This document shows positions 8,285 through 18,842 of a stretch of DNA of 64,000 nt, in pieces. Below the pieces are notes generated by a model. It worked only from the letters and a program-made list of their open reading frames with translations, did no database searches and had not been told where the DNA came from. Position numbers and translations under genes: made by a program. The DNA is from Nocardia huaxiensis (GTDB taxonomy: Bacteria; Actinomycetota; Actinomycetes; Mycobacteriales; Mycobacteriaceae), in NCBI RefSeq assembly GCF_013744875.1, contig NZ_CP059399.1, positions 6,076,001-6,140,000 of the forward strand, read 5' to 3'. Position 1 is the stretch's first letter, and every line of letters starts with the position of its first letter.

Positions 8285-9715
8285 TCAGGCGGCCGGAACC
8301 CAGTTTCCGTGGAAGCCCTGGGGCACGCGATGCGGCAGGTGCACGCTCGCGACCGTGTCCAGGGTTTCGGCATCCAGAATGGCCAGCTCGCTGCGGTCGG
8401 TGGCGGCGTCGTAGACGAAGCCCATGAGGACGCCGTCGTCCTCGGCGGCGTCGGGGCCGGAGGGTTCGAAGACGAACTCGCCCAGTCCCTTTCCGGTGCC
8501 GAAGGACCGTGCGCGTGTGGCGCCGGTGACGAGATCGTGTTTGTACAGCGTGGATTCGCCGGTCAAGCCCTGACCCACGGCGGGGACATAGCCGTAGCGG
8601 TGCCGTCTGCCGGTCAGGCGTTCGTCGATGCGCGGGAATTCCTGGGCGCGGTCGTCGATGCGGGTCTGGCGGACCTTGCCCGCCGACAGGTCCACCTCCC
8701 AGCGGTCCAAGGTGGGCGCGCCGTCATCTGGCCCGGTCTTGTTGGTATCGAACATCTTCGGGTAGCGCACCACGTCGAGCACGATGGAATCACCGTCCTC
8801 GTAGGCGTTCATGGGGTGGAAGACGTAGCAGGGCTCGATGTCGAACCAGCGCACGGAATCGGCGGCCGCGTCCCGAGGCAGCACCCCGATTCTGGCCGGA
8901 TACTTGGGATTCCAGCTGTAGGGCAGGCGGCGATCCCGCGACAGTGACGGCTTGCGGTTCGGGGCCGGGATGGGGACACGACCGATCAGCGCCGACAACA
9001 GCAGGCGGGCCGGGAGTCGCAGGGCGCGTGGGACGGTCATCGAGGCGGCCTGGCGGGCGTCGAAGGTGACCGGCAGGTCGTAGAGGATCACGTAGTTCTC
9101 GGTGAGCGAGAAGTCGTGCATCATGGGCGCGCCGCCCACCTCGATATCCACTGTGCGGCGGGCGCGGCCGTCGGTGCCGATCACCGTGTACCGCACCTTG
9201 TTGCCGTTCATGAACGAGTACGAGACCGCGTGCAGCTCACCGGTTTCCGGATCGCGTTTGGGGTGTGCGGTGTAGCCGCCGCTCACGGTGCCGTCGAAGT
9301 CACAGGGGCCGGCGGTGTCGAGTTCCTCTGTCAGTTCGTAGTTCGTCAGGCCGCCCTCGACGAGGGCCAGGGTCTTTCCGGCATGGCCGATGACATTGGT
9401 GTTCGCGCCGGTGCCGAAAGCCTGTGCGGGCGTGAAGCGTTGCGGCTCGCCCAGGGCCAGCGAGGTAACCGGCCCGCGCACCCAGCGATTGCGATACCAC
9501 TCGGCGCGGCCGTCGCGCAGGCGGATGCCGTGCACCATGCCGTCACCACCGAACCAGTGGTAGAGCTGTGGGTCGATCTCGCCGATGGGATTGGGGCCAT
9601 TGCGCAGGTAGCGGCCGTCCAGGTGCCCGGGAATCGTGCCGGTGACCTGCAGTTCGGTGAGTGTGTGCTCGTTGTCGAGCGGCGCGAAGGCGCCTTCCAG
9701 ATAGCGATTGCCCAC
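8285..9715 (-). CDS. Carotenoid oxygenase family dioxygenase
   Basis: This 476-residue non-haem Fe(II) enzyme of the carotenoid cleavage/lignostilbene dioxygenase family cleaves conjugated double bonds oxidatively. The four iron-binding His sit in the expected order: YTAHPKRD, PMMHDFS, VFHPMNA and the C-terminal QGFHGNW. The N-terminal LRNGPNP and HWFGGDGMVH motifs are also typical. Substrate (apocarotenoid, stilbene or another) cannot be told from sequence. It is divergent from a TetR gene with two shared palindromes between them. Confidence 0.93.
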   Translation of the reverse strand: MGNRYLEGAFAPLDNEHTLTELQVTGTIPGHLDGRYLRNGPNPIGEIDPQLYHWFGGDGMVHGIRLRDGRAEWYRNRWVRGPVTSLALGEPQRFTPAQAFGTGANTNVIGHAGKTLALVEGGLTNYELTEELDTAGPCDFDGTVSGGYTAHPKRDPETGELHAVSYSFMNGNKVRYTVIGTDGRARRTVDIEVGGAPMMHDFSLTENYVILYDLPVTFDARQAASMTVPRALRLPARLLLSALIGRVPIPAPNRKPSLSRDRRLPYSWNPKYPARIGVLPRDAAADSVRWFDIEPCYVFHPMNAYEDGDSIVLDVVRYPKMFDTNKTGPDDGAPTLDRWEVDLSAGKVRQTRIDDRAQEFPRIDERLTGRRHRYGYVPAVGQGLTGESTLYKHDLVTGATRARSFGTGKGLGEFVFEPSGPDAAEDDGVLMGFVYDAATDRSELAILDAETLDTVASVHLPHRVPQGFHGNWVPAA

Positions 9716-9734
9716 GGCGGGCCTCCAAACGGCT

Positions 9735-9747
9735 ATAACGTTGTTAT
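9735..9747. promoter_or_regulatory. TetR operator (ATAACGTTGTTAT)
   Basis: Symmetric 13-mer ATAAC-GTT-GTTAT in the intergenic region between the carotenoid oxygenase and its divergent regulator. A near copy lies 23 bp away. Confidence 0.7.
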
Positions 9748-9757
9748 GCCGTTTATA

Positions 9758-9770
9758 ATAACGCTGTTAT
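9758..9770. promoter_or_regulatory. TetR operator (ATAACGCTGTTAT)
   Basis: Second copy, ATAAC-GCT-GTTAT, directly ahead of the GGAGGT ribosome site of the regulator gene. The 23-bp centre-to-centre spacing places both sites on similar faces of the helix. Confidence 0.7.
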
Positions 9771-9785
9771 GGAGGTGTATCAACA

Positions 9786-10481
9786 GTGAATTCCCGCTCC
9801 CGGCAGACGAATCGGCGTGGCAGCTCGACCACCCGGGCCGATCTCATCGAGGCCGCCATCCGGCTGCTCGAACAGGACGGACCCGAGGCCCTGCAAGCCC
9901 GGCGGGTGGCGGCAGCGATCGGCGCGTCGACCATGGCCGTCTACACCCACTTCGGAGGTATGACCGGACTACTGGAAGCTGTTGCGGTCCAAGCCTTCGC
10001 GCGATTCGGCGCGGCGCTGGGCGGAATCGAGCAAACCGACGATCCGGTGGCGGACTTCCTGGCAATGGGGGCGGCATACAGGGCGTATGCGCTGGCCGAT
10101 CCGCAGCGCTATCGGCTGATGTTCGGGCTCACGGCACCGGATCCGAAATGCCCGCCACATACGGGCGACTTCACGACCGGTCCCTCGAACGAGGCCATCG
10201 GCACCGAAACCTTCGAACACGCGGTGGCGGCGGCCGAGCGAATGATCGATGCGGGGCATCTTCGCCCCGATCCGCCCCGGGAGGTGGCCGCACGACTCTG
10301 GGCGCTCATGCACGGCGCTGTGCTGCTGGAGATGGCCGGCTTCCTGGGGAGCGAGCAGCGCAGTGCCGCAACCGTTCTCGGACCCGCGACCGCCGACCTG
10401 CTGGTCGGGATGGGAGCCGCGCGGGAACAGGTGGAGCGGGCGACACAGCGGGCCAACCGCCGGATCGAGCGCGACCGATAG
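9786..10481 (+). CDS. TetR-family regulator of the divergent carotenoid oxygenase
   Basis: The N-terminus is basic, followed by a TetR helix-turn-helix (RRVAAAIGASTMAVYTHFG) and a ligand-binding domain of the type with a TetR_C WHG-like region. The start is GTG, set by GGAGGT 9 bases upstream. Two palindromes in the 70-bp intergenic region support control of both divergent genes. The inducer is unknown; an apocarotenoid is a guess. Confidence 0.88.
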   Translation: MNSRSRQTNRRGSSTTRADLIEAAIRLLEQDGPEALQARRVAAAIGASTMAVYTHFGGMTGLLEAVAVQAFARFGAALGGIEQTDDPVADFLAMGAAYRAYALADPQRYRLMFGLTAPDPKCPPHTGDFTTGPSNEAIGTETFEHAVAAAERMIDAGHLRPDPPREVAARLWALMHGAVLLEMAGFLGSEQRSAATVLGPATADLLVGMGAAREQVERATQRANRRIERDR

Positions 10482-10505
10482 CCTGCCCGGCGACGGGAAC
10501 GCGAT

Positions 10506-11201
10506 TCAGGCCGCGGCGTCGAACCAGACATGCTGATGCACGGCCTTGCTCAGCGCGGCCGCGCGGGAATGGGTCGGCAGCGCCTCGACATGGGCGAAGT
10601 CGCAGCCGATAGCGATCGCCCCACCGTCGGCTTCGACGCTGTCGCCGACCATGAGCGCCCGGTCCGGGGCGACACCCAGACGTTCGAGAGCCGAACGGAA
10701 GATGCGCGGATCGGGTTTGGTCGCGCCCACCTCGAACGACAGCGTGAAGTGCGTGACGTACCGGTCCCAGCCACGGGAGATGAAGGCGTGGCGCGGATCG
10801 AATCCGGTATTGCTGACGATCGCCACCCGCACGCCGCGTTCGGCCAGTGCGCGCAGCACATTGCCGGTATCCGGGTAGGGCGTCCACGACAGCGGATCGA
10901 CAACCCGCTCGTACATGTGCCGCGCGGCTTGCTCCGGGACGCCCGAACGCTCCAGGACCTGCACGTACGCGGCGCGGTGGCAGGTGGGATCGAGATCGCG
11001 GCGGTCCCAGGCGTACTTGCCGGCCTCGTCGAACTCGACCAGCTGGCCGACGGGATGGGTCATGCGGCGCGTGATCTCGGCGATCTCGCCCGCGTCGAAG
11101 GCACGGCCCGAACTGTCGGTCAGGCCGGCGGTGTGGAATACGGATTCCTCCAGACGGAAGAGCGTTCCGGAGAAATCGAAGAGGACTGCATCTATTACCA
11201 T
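10506..11201 (-). CDS. HAD-superfamily hydrolase (paralogue 2, DFSGT motif)
   Basis: This 231-residue protein is colinear with the one at 5103-5783. It shares the DFSGTxFRLEES opening, GQxxWDRRDLDP-like middle, WTPYPDTG, the ISRGWDRY-type segment, KPDP and GDSxEADGG. As in its paralogue, the second Asp of motif I is Ser. The similarity over the full length indicates a relatively recent duplication. It lies downstream of priA with a gap of 118 bp. Function is unassigned. Confidence 0.85.
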   Translation of the reverse strand: MVIDAVLFDFSGTLFRLEESVFHTAGLTDSSGRAFDAGEIAEITRRMTHPVGQLVEFDEAGKYAWDRRDLDPTCHRAAYVQVLERSGVPEQAARHMYERVVDPLSWTPYPDTGNVLRALAERGVRVAIVSNTGFDPRHAFISRGWDRYVTHFTLSFEVGATKPDPRIFRSALERLGVAPDRALMVGDSVEADGGAIAIGCDFAHVEALPTHSRAAALSKAVHQHVWFDAAA

Positions 11202-11304
11202 GCTCGCCCACGCTATTCAGCAAACAGACCGCAGGACAGGCTCTTTCCACTTTCTTGACACCGCTGACCTCGTAACATACGTCACGCGATCCGGATCACA
11301 GTCC

Positions 11305-11323
11305 CTGATCGGCTACCGATCAG
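11305..11323 (-). terminator. Small hairpin at the priA stop
   Basis: CTGATCGG-CTA-CCGATCAG overlaps the priA stop codon. There is no T-run after it, so termination activity is doubtful. Confidence 0.3.
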
Positions 11324-13824
11324 CCGATGTCGATGGGATCGATCTGCACGCGCAGCGGGCCATCGGAGCGGTGACTGCTGCGCACCGCCAAGGCGGCGGT
11401 GAGCGCGCGTGACAGCGCCGAGCCGTGCGCGCGATCGGTACGCAGAATCATGCGCTCCACCTCGGCGGGAGTATCGCCCGCGGAGAACGGCTTTCGCGCG
11501 CCGAATGGCAGCGGCACCGGGCCGAGCACCTCGACATCGGCGGGAAGCTTTGCCTCACCGAGCAATTCGGCGATGGTGTCGGTGGTGCCGTCGATGGCGG
11601 CGAAACGCACCGACGGCGGGAAGCGCACCTCGGTCCGGCCTTCCAGCTCGAAGTGCGCGTGCCCCACCGGATCCCAGCGCACCAGCGCCTGCACCGTCGG
11701 CAGGGACGGTTCGGCCATCACCAGCACCTGCCCGTGCGGGCGCACCAGCGCGGCCGCGGACATCCAGCGCCGCAACGCATCCTCGGCGGCGCGCAGATCC
11801 GCGCGGCTCAGCAGCGCCCAGCCGTCGAGCAGCAGCGCCACCCCGTAGCCGCCGGGCACACTCGGTTCCGCACCGATGGTCGACACCACCACCTGCGGGC
11901 CCGCCGGCACCTCGCTCAGCACCGTCTTGCCGCCCGAGCCCCGAATGGGCACACCGGGAAACGCGCGGCCCAGCTCCTCGGCCGTGCGCACCGCGCCGAT
12001 GACCACGGCCCGCAGCGCCCGCGACCCACAATTGCCGCAGCGGAACGCCGCCTCGGTGATACCGCACCACCGGCAGCTCGGACTGTGCGCGGCCTCGCCG
12101 TCGCCGGTGCGCACCGCGGCGATGCCCAGTTCCCGCGAGGTCGTGCGCGGACCGGGACCGCCCTGCGCCGCGGAACCGCTCTCCGGCAGGGCGAGCGGGC
12201 CGTTGCAGTGGCGGCAACGCGCCGGGGTCCGGCATTTGGCGCAGGACAGCGCCGGAATGTAGCCGCGCCGGGGCACCTGCACCAGCACCGGCGCGCCCTC
12301 GGCGAGAGCCTTGCGCGCGGTCAGGAACGCCTTGCCCGGAATGCGCACGGCCCGCGCGATGGGATCGCGCTCCATGGCCAGATCCGTGTCACCGGGTGCG
12401 CTGATCCGCGGCGTCACCTTCCGCAGAACAGCCCGGTCGGCGAGAAGGTCGTGGGCCCAACCGGATTCGACAATGGCCTGAACCTCCGCCGTACGCGCGA
12501 AGCCACCGGCGACGAACGCCGCACCCGTCTCGTGCGCGCGCAACATGGCCACTTCCCGGGCATGCGAATACGGCGCGCGCGGCTCGGCATAGGTGTCGTC
12601 GCCGTCGTCCCAGATGGCGATCAGCCCGAGATCCCGCACGGGCGCGAAGACCGTGCTGCGCGTGCCGACCACAATGCGCGCGGTCCCCCGCAGGGCCGCC
12701 AGCCACCGCCGGTACCGCACCGTCGGCCCCAGCCCGGCCGCCAGCCCCACGGCCGAATCACCTACCAGCGCGGTACATTCGGTCATCAACCGTTCGAGAT
12801 CCCGCTGATCCGGCACCAGCAGCACGGCACTGCGCCCACCCGCCACCGTGACGGCGGCGAGCTCGGCCAGCCGACGCGCCCAGTCCTCCCCGGGCAGCGC
12901 CTGCCAAGCCGCGCGCGGCCCCTTCCCCTCCCGCAGCGCCGCGAGCAGCGAGGAGGCGTGCGTGTACCGCTCCCACGCCGGAAACTGCTCCGGAATCTCC
13001 GGCAGCTCAACCGGTTTCGGCTCCTCGGCCTCGGTCTTGGCGTGCCGCGGCGGGATCGCCAGCCGCAACACATCCGCGCGAGTTCCGGCATACCGCGCGG
13101 CAACCGCCTCGACCAATCGCAGAATCTCCGGCGTCAGCACCCGCTCCCCGGACACGACACGCTCCAGCCGCACGAGTTTCCCCGCGTGCGAAGACTTTTC
13201 GAGCCGCTCCAGTACGAACCCGTCCACCAGCCGCCCCGAGAACCGCACCCGCACCCGCACACCGGGCTGCGCCGTCTCATCCATCTCCGGCGGCACCACA
13301 TAATCGAAATCCCGATCGAGATGCGCGGGCTCCAGCAGCGGCAGCACCCGCGCGACGGGCAGCGCCACAGCGACCATCGGCTTCGAATCGCGCGCGCCCC
13401 CGGCCTTCCCCGGGCCGCGTGGCTTCCCGGACCGCCCGGCCCCTCCGCCGGATTCGGCGTCTACCGCGGTCGGGCCGCACACACCGGCGGCAGACCCGGA
13501 ATCCGGCTCATCACCGCGCACGGCGACGGGCTCCACAGTGAAGAGCCCATCTGCCGCCTCGGTATCGGAACCCTCGCCGCGCACATCGGTGTTGAGGAGC
13601 GAAATCGACAGCGCCCCATCATCTTCCGCCGACTCGGTCGGATCCGACGCGGGCATCGCAGCACTTGTCCCGGTCGCGACGCGTGCCGTATGAGCCGGGC
13701 TCACCGACACCGGGCTCGCAGCCCCGGCGGGGTGCTGCGGGGCCACCGGGGCATCGGAGTGCTGCGGGGCCGGGGCCGCGGGCTGGAGTGTGCCCGATAC
13801 GGATTCGGCCGCTTCGCCGGACAT
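11320..13824 (-). CDS. priA: Primosomal protein N' (PriA), actinobacterial form lacking helicase motifs
   Basis: PriA recognises stalled forks for replication restart. Residues 1-147 are low-complexity; AGGAGG 8 bases before the ATG supports this long start. The conserved 3'-DNA-binding domain begins at MVAVALPVARVLPL. The eight zinc-binding Cys are all present (CAKC, CRHC, CRWC, CGNC). The ATPase motifs are not: where E. coli PriA has its Walker A loop this protein has ALPGEDWARR, and the DEEH box is replaced by WDDGDD. This is known for mycobacterial PriA and implies a structural rather than motor role. It follows metK on the same strand but after a strong terminator. Confidence 0.92.
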   Translation of the reverse strand: MSGEAAESVSGTLQPAAPAPQHSDAPVAPQHPAGAASPVSVSPAHTARVATGTSAAMPASDPTESAEDDGALSISLLNTDVRGEGSDTEAADGLFTVEPVAVRGDEPDSGSAAGVCGPTAVDAESGGGAGRSGKPRGPGKAGGARDSKPMVAVALPVARVLPLLEPAHLDRDFDYVVPPEMDETAQPGVRVRVRFSGRLVDGFVLERLEKSSHAGKLVRLERVVSGERVLTPEILRLVEAVAARYAGTRADVLRLAIPPRHAKTEAEEPKPVELPEIPEQFPAWERYTHASSLLAALREGKGPRAAWQALPGEDWARRLAELAAVTVAGGRSAVLLVPDQRDLERLMTECTALVGDSAVGLAAGLGPTVRYRRWLAALRGTARIVVGTRSTVFAPVRDLGLIAIWDDGDDTYAEPRAPYSHAREVAMLRAHETGAAFVAGGFARTAEVQAIVESGWAHDLLADRAVLRKVTPRISAPGDTDLAMERDPIARAVRIPGKAFLTARKALAEGAPVLVQVPRRGYIPALSCAKCRTPARCRHCNGPLALPESGSAAQGGPGPRTTSRELGIAAVRTGDGEAAHSPSCRWCGITEAAFRCGNCGSRALRAVVIGAVRTAEELGRAFPGVPIRGSGGKTVLSEVPAGPQVVVSTIGAEPSVPGGYGVALLLDGWALLSRADLRAAEDALRRWMSAAALVRPHGQVLVMAEPSLPTVQALVRWDPVGHAHFELEGRTEVRFPPSVRFAAIDGTTDTIAELLGEAKLPADVEVLGPVPLPFGARKPFSAGDTPAEVERMILRTDRAHGSALSRALTAALAVRSSHRSDGPLRVQIDPIDIG

Positions 13825-13917
13825 CGCCTCAACCTCCTGCCGCGCGGTCGATGAGGTGTTCCCGGTGGCGGAGGGGCCGCCGAGTGCGCCTCGGGGGTTT
13901 CGTTTTCTGCCCTAGCA

Positions 13918-13955
13918 ACAGCGAAATCCTGTGCCGGGGCACAGGATTCCGCTGT
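13918..13955 (-). terminator. Strong hairpin terminator after metK
   Basis: Arms of 18 bases (ACAGCGAAATCCTGTGCC and its complement with one mismatch) are separated by GG. The hairpin lies 76 bp after the metK stop and 94 bp before the priA start, so priA probably has its own promoter. Confidence 0.75.
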
Positions 13956-14030
13956 GTGGTGACGGGGTCGCCCCGCCGGTCCGGCCGGGGCGAGAGCCGG
14001 GGCTCCCGCCGGATGGCCGGTGTCGTGCGA

Positions 14031-15245
<1,215 letters not shown>

Positions 15246-15459
15246 AGTTGTTCCCTCTCCCTCAACGGGTTTCTCGTATCGGGTTGCGACAGTAGCGGCT
15301 CCGTCTCACCGACAAAACCAGCCACCGCACAACCCTTTGTCTCAGGTTATGCCAACAGGTCCGTCACCCGGCGGGGGTCGCCGCGATGACGAACATATTG
15401 TGACTCAGACAGTTGCCGTGCCTAATACGGGACTGTCCGAACCCTGCGGTGCCGAGGCT

Positions 15460-16680
15460 TCAGCGGAGCAAGGGGCCGAGTGCGTCGAGCACCCGGCTGG
15501 CCAGCAGGGCCTTGGATCCGTGATCCAAGGCGATCTCGGTGCCGTCGGCACCGAGCAGCCAACCATCATTATGGTCTACCTCGAAGGCTTTGCCTTCACC
15601 AACGGCGTTGACCACCAACAAATCGCAGCCCTTACGGGCCAGCTTGGCTCTGGCATGGGTGAGCACATCGGCGTGTTCGTCACCGGTCTCGGCGGCGAAA
15701 CCCACGATGGCGGTACCCGGGAGCTGCCCTTCGCGACGCGCCTGCACCAGTCCGGCGAGGATGTCGGGGGTCTTGGACAACTCGATCGAATTTGGTTCGC
15801 CCGCACCCTTTTTGATCTTCGCCGCGGCCACGTTCACCGGCCGGAAGTCGGCCACGGCCGCAGCCATGATCACCGCGTCCGCGCCCAGCGCGTGCTTGTC
15901 CACGGCGACCTTGAGCTGTTCGGCGGTGGTCACGTGCACGACCTCGACCGCGGCCGGGGGTTCCAGGCCGATGGTGTTGCCCGCGATGAGCGTGACCTGC
16001 GCGCCGCGCTGCGCGGCGACCCGCGCCAGGGCGTAGCCCTGCTTGCCCGAACTCCGGTTGCCGAGGAAGCGCACCGGGTCGAGGGGTTCGCGAGTTCCGC
16101 CCGCGGACACCACGACCCGCTTGCCCTCGAGGTCGCGCGGAATCGCGTCGGCCCGTTCCAGCAGCAGTGTGGCCAGCCCGAAGATCTCCTCGGGCTCGGG
16201 CAGCCGCCCGGCGCCGGTGTCGGCTCCGGTCAGACGCCCGTGCGCGGGTTCCATCACGATGGCCCCGTGCCGGCGCAGCGTCTCGACGTTCTCCCGCGTG
16301 GCCGGATGCTCCCACATCTCGGTGTGCATGGCCGGGGCGAACAGCACGGGACATCGCGCCGTGAGAAGTGTGGCGGTGAGCAGGTCGTCGGCGCGGCCCT
16401 GCGCGGCGCGGGCCATGAGGTCCGCGGTGGCGGGCGCGATGACGACCAGATCGGCTTCCTGCCCGAGGCGCACGTGCGGCACCTCCGGCACATCGGCGAA
16501 CACGCCGGTGTGCACCGGATTGCCGGACAGCGCTTCGAAAGTCGCCTTGCCGACGAATTGCAGCGCCGCTTCGGTGGGAATGACGCGAACCTCGTGCCCG
16601 GTTTCGGTGAACCGGCGCACGAGGTTGCATGCCTTGTATGCGGCGATGCCGCCGCCTACTCCGACGACGACCCGGGTCAC
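15460..16680 (-). CDS. coaBC: Bifunctional phosphopantothenoylcysteine decarboxylase/synthetase CoaBC
   Basis: CoaBC performs two consecutive coenzyme A steps: CTP-dependent coupling of cysteine to phosphopantothenate (CoaB) and FMN-dependent decarboxylation (CoaC). The N-terminal CoaC flavoprotein half has GGIAAYK and APAMHTEMWE; the CoaB half starts near SAGGTREPLDPVRFLGNRSSG, with AAVADFRP further on. Length (406) is normal. The gene sits between rpoZ and metK. Confidence 0.96.
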   Translation of the reverse strand: MTRVVVGVGGGIAAYKACNLVRRFTETGHEVRVIPTEAALQFVGKATFEALSGNPVHTGVFADVPEVPHVRLGQEADLVVIAPATADLMARAAQGRADDLLTATLLTARCPVLFAPAMHTEMWEHPATRENVETLRRHGAIVMEPAHGRLTGADTGAGRLPEPEEIFGLATLLLERADAIPRDLEGKRVVVSAGGTREPLDPVRFLGNRSSGKQGYALARVAAQRGAQVTLIAGNTIGLEPPAAVEVVHVTTAEQLKVAVDKHALGADAVIMAAAVADFRPVNVAAAKIKKGAGEPNSIELSKTPDILAGLVQARREGQLPGTAIVGFAAETGDEHADVLTHARAKLARKGCDLLVVNAVGEGKAFEVDHNDGWLLGADGTEIALDHGSKALLASRVLDALGPLLR

Positions 16681-16795
16681 CGCTCGCTCCGGGTGTGTGT
16701 CGCGCTCCAGTGCGCGATGGGAGTCTTCACTACGCCTCCAGCGCCGTCGTTACGTTGTACCGCTCCGAAATCCGAGTAGACCCGGACTACGGGTC

Positions 16796-17116
<321 letters not shown>

Positions 17117-17181
17117 TCACAGCTCCGTCTGATGCATCAAGCAGGAGAAAGAGCCGGTGTCCGAGATCAGCCTCGGAAGGC

Positions 17182-17763
17182 TCATCTCGAATTTGTGCTA
17201 ACGAACAACGATACCAATCGCTCGCAGGCGCTGGTCACCTCGTCGTTCACGATGACGATGTCGAACTCGTCACATGCCGCCATTTCGATCTCGGCGGTCT
17301 GCAGCCGACGCTCGATCACCTCGGGCGATTCGGTGCCGCGCGAGGTGAGGCGGGACACCAGTTCTTCCCAGGAGGGCGGGGCCAGGAAGACCTGCTTGGC
17401 CTCCGGCATGGTCTTGCGGATCGAGCGCGCGCCTTCGAGGTCGACCTCGATCAGCACGTGATGCCCGGCCTCGAGGGCCTCCCGCACAGGTGCGGCCGGG
17501 GTGCCCGACCGCTGCAGTCCACCGTGGATGTCGGCCCACTCGAGGAGGTCGCCCGCCTCGATCATGGCGTCGAACTTCTCGCGGGTGACGAAGTGGTAGT
17601 CACGTCCGTCCACCTCGCCGGGCCGGGGAGCCCGGGTGGTGGCCGACACACTGAAAACCAATTCGGGCAGTCGTTCGCGCACGCAGCGCACGACGGTGGA
17701 CTTGCCTACGGCCGAGGGGCCGACCAGTACAACCAGCCGACCCTTCCGAGTGTGTGCGACCAC
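17182..17763 (-). CDS. gmk: Guanylate kinase
   Basis: Gmk phosphorylates GMP to GDP. It has a P-loop GPSAVGKST, the GMP-binding [14 protein letters not shown] and DYHFV stretches, and [10 protein letters not shown]. The GTG at 17763 was chosen because it lies 7 bases after the mihF stop and gives the normal length of 193 residues; earlier codons in frame overlap mihF. Confidence 0.95.
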   Translation of the reverse strand: MVAHTRKGRLVVLVGPSAVGKSTVVRCVRERLPELVFSVSATTRAPRPGEVDGRDYHFVTREKFDAMIEAGDLLEWADIHGGLQRSGTPAAPVREALEAGHHVLIEVDLEGARSIRKTMPEAKQVFLAPPSWEELVSRLTSRGTESPEVIERRLQTAEIEMAACDEFDIVIVNDEVTSACERLVSLFVSTNSR

Positions 17764-17770
17764 CCTCGGA

Positions 17771-18094
17771 TTAATCGACGCTGAAGTCGAAGCGCTGCAG
17801 CAGCGCCTTGCGCTGCCGGTCGCCCAGACCACGCAGGCGGCGGGTGGGAGCGATCTCCAGTTCGCTCATGATCTCGGCCGCCTTGACCTTGCCCACCTTC
17901 GGCAGAGCCTCGAGCAGAGCCGAAACCTTCATCTTGCCGAGAACTTCGTCCTTCTCGGCATCGGCAAGGACCGTCTTCAGGTCAGTACCGCCACGCTTCA
18001 AGCGCTCCTTGAGCTCCGCCCGAGCGCGGCGAGCGGCAGCCGCCTTCTCCAAAGCAGCGGCGCGCTGCTCGTCAGTCAGCTGGGGAAGGGCCAC
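17771..18094 (-). CDS. mihF: Actinobacterial integration host factor (mIHF)
   Basis: mIHF is a small nucleoid-associated protein restricted to Actinobacteria. The 107-residue chain begins [19 protein letters not shown] and ends with the helix-two-turn-helix region ([19 protein letters not shown]) that contacts DNA. It is nearly colinear with the M. tuberculosis protein. The start is GTG with GGAGG 4 bases upstream. It precedes gmk. Confidence 0.97.
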   Translation of the reverse strand: MALPQLTDEQRAAALEKAAAARRARAELKERLKRGGTDLKTVLADAEKDEVLGKMKVSALLEALPKVGKVKAAEIMSELEIAPTRRLRGLGDRQRKALLQRFDFSVD

Positions 18095-18785
18095 GGTTCC
18101 TCCGTCTCATCGTTCATTGCTTGATCTACCGCCGGTAACCCGGTGGTCTCAGCGACCGTACCCACGACGCCTCGCGATTGCGAACCCGCCCCCCAGGTCA
18201 GCGCGTGATTCCGGGCACGACCAGGTCGGACGGTCGCCGGGGTGGGTTGTCCCGGAGCGGCCGCGGCCATCGTAACCCCGAATTCACGAATGTCCTTGTA
18301 GCCAGGGGTTTTTCAGGCACGGAGCGGTGGGCTGGAACGCACGTTCGAGCCCCGGATCCGGCCGTGACCGACCCGTGATCGCGCGACCTGGAACTTTCTC
18401 GGATTCCTCGGCGTGTCGCGCATTTTGCGCACCGCGTGTCGCGCTTCACAGCGAGTTCGCGACGGAGGGCGTCCGAGGTCCGGGCGCAGCGCCGGAACCC
18501 GCGAAAACGCACCCTGAACGGCCGCAGGGGCACGAAAGCACACGGGTGCAGTTCCCAGTGCGGGCCGCGAGCTCACGCGCCGGAGAAGAGCACTGAGCGC
18601 TTGTTAGGGCGGAACGGCCTTTTCGGCCGGGCGTCAAGGGGGCTGTGGCCGATCCCGCCCCAGCGGCGAATCGGTATGCGGCCGAGGCGAGTTGGAGATT
18701 GATCACGTTCGATTTCGCCATGGGCGAACAGCCGGACGGCCATCCGTGTCCGTTTTGCCCTATTTATCACGCGCGGGGAAAACGA
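18095..18785. other. Gene-free region between mihF and the pyrF terminator
   Basis: About 690 bp without a convincing gene. Short open frames on both strands overlap each other, lack ribosome sites and resemble no family I know. The mihF promoter must lie in the first part. A small GC hairpin (CGGCC-TTTTC-GGCCG) is near 18615-18630. In M. tuberculosis a PE/PPE gene pair occupies the corresponding position. Confidence 0.5.
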
Positions 18786-18830
18786 CAGCGGGCCCGGATC
18801 GCATCACGGTGATGCGATCCGGGCCCGCTG
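18786..18830 (-). terminator. Intrinsic terminator of the pyr operon
   Basis: A perfect inverted repeat with 22-base arms around a single G begins 12 bases after the pyrF stop. The minus strand then reads CGTTTTCCCC. It marks the end of the pyrR-to-pyrF transcription unit. Confidence 0.88.
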
Positions 18831-18842
18831 GTGCCGATCAGG

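Noticed and set aside
11425..13854. Long plus-strand open frame antisense to priA
   Set aside because: Arg/His/Pro-rich translation typical of shadow frames, no ribosome site.
15246..15459. Possible SAM riboswitch ahead of metK
   Set aside because: I could not fit any known SAM-riboswitch core; only a weak imperfect repeat is visible.
18446..18721. 91-codon minus-strand frame in the mihF-pyrF gap
   Set aside because: No ribosome site, no family resemblance, overlaps other equally poor frames.
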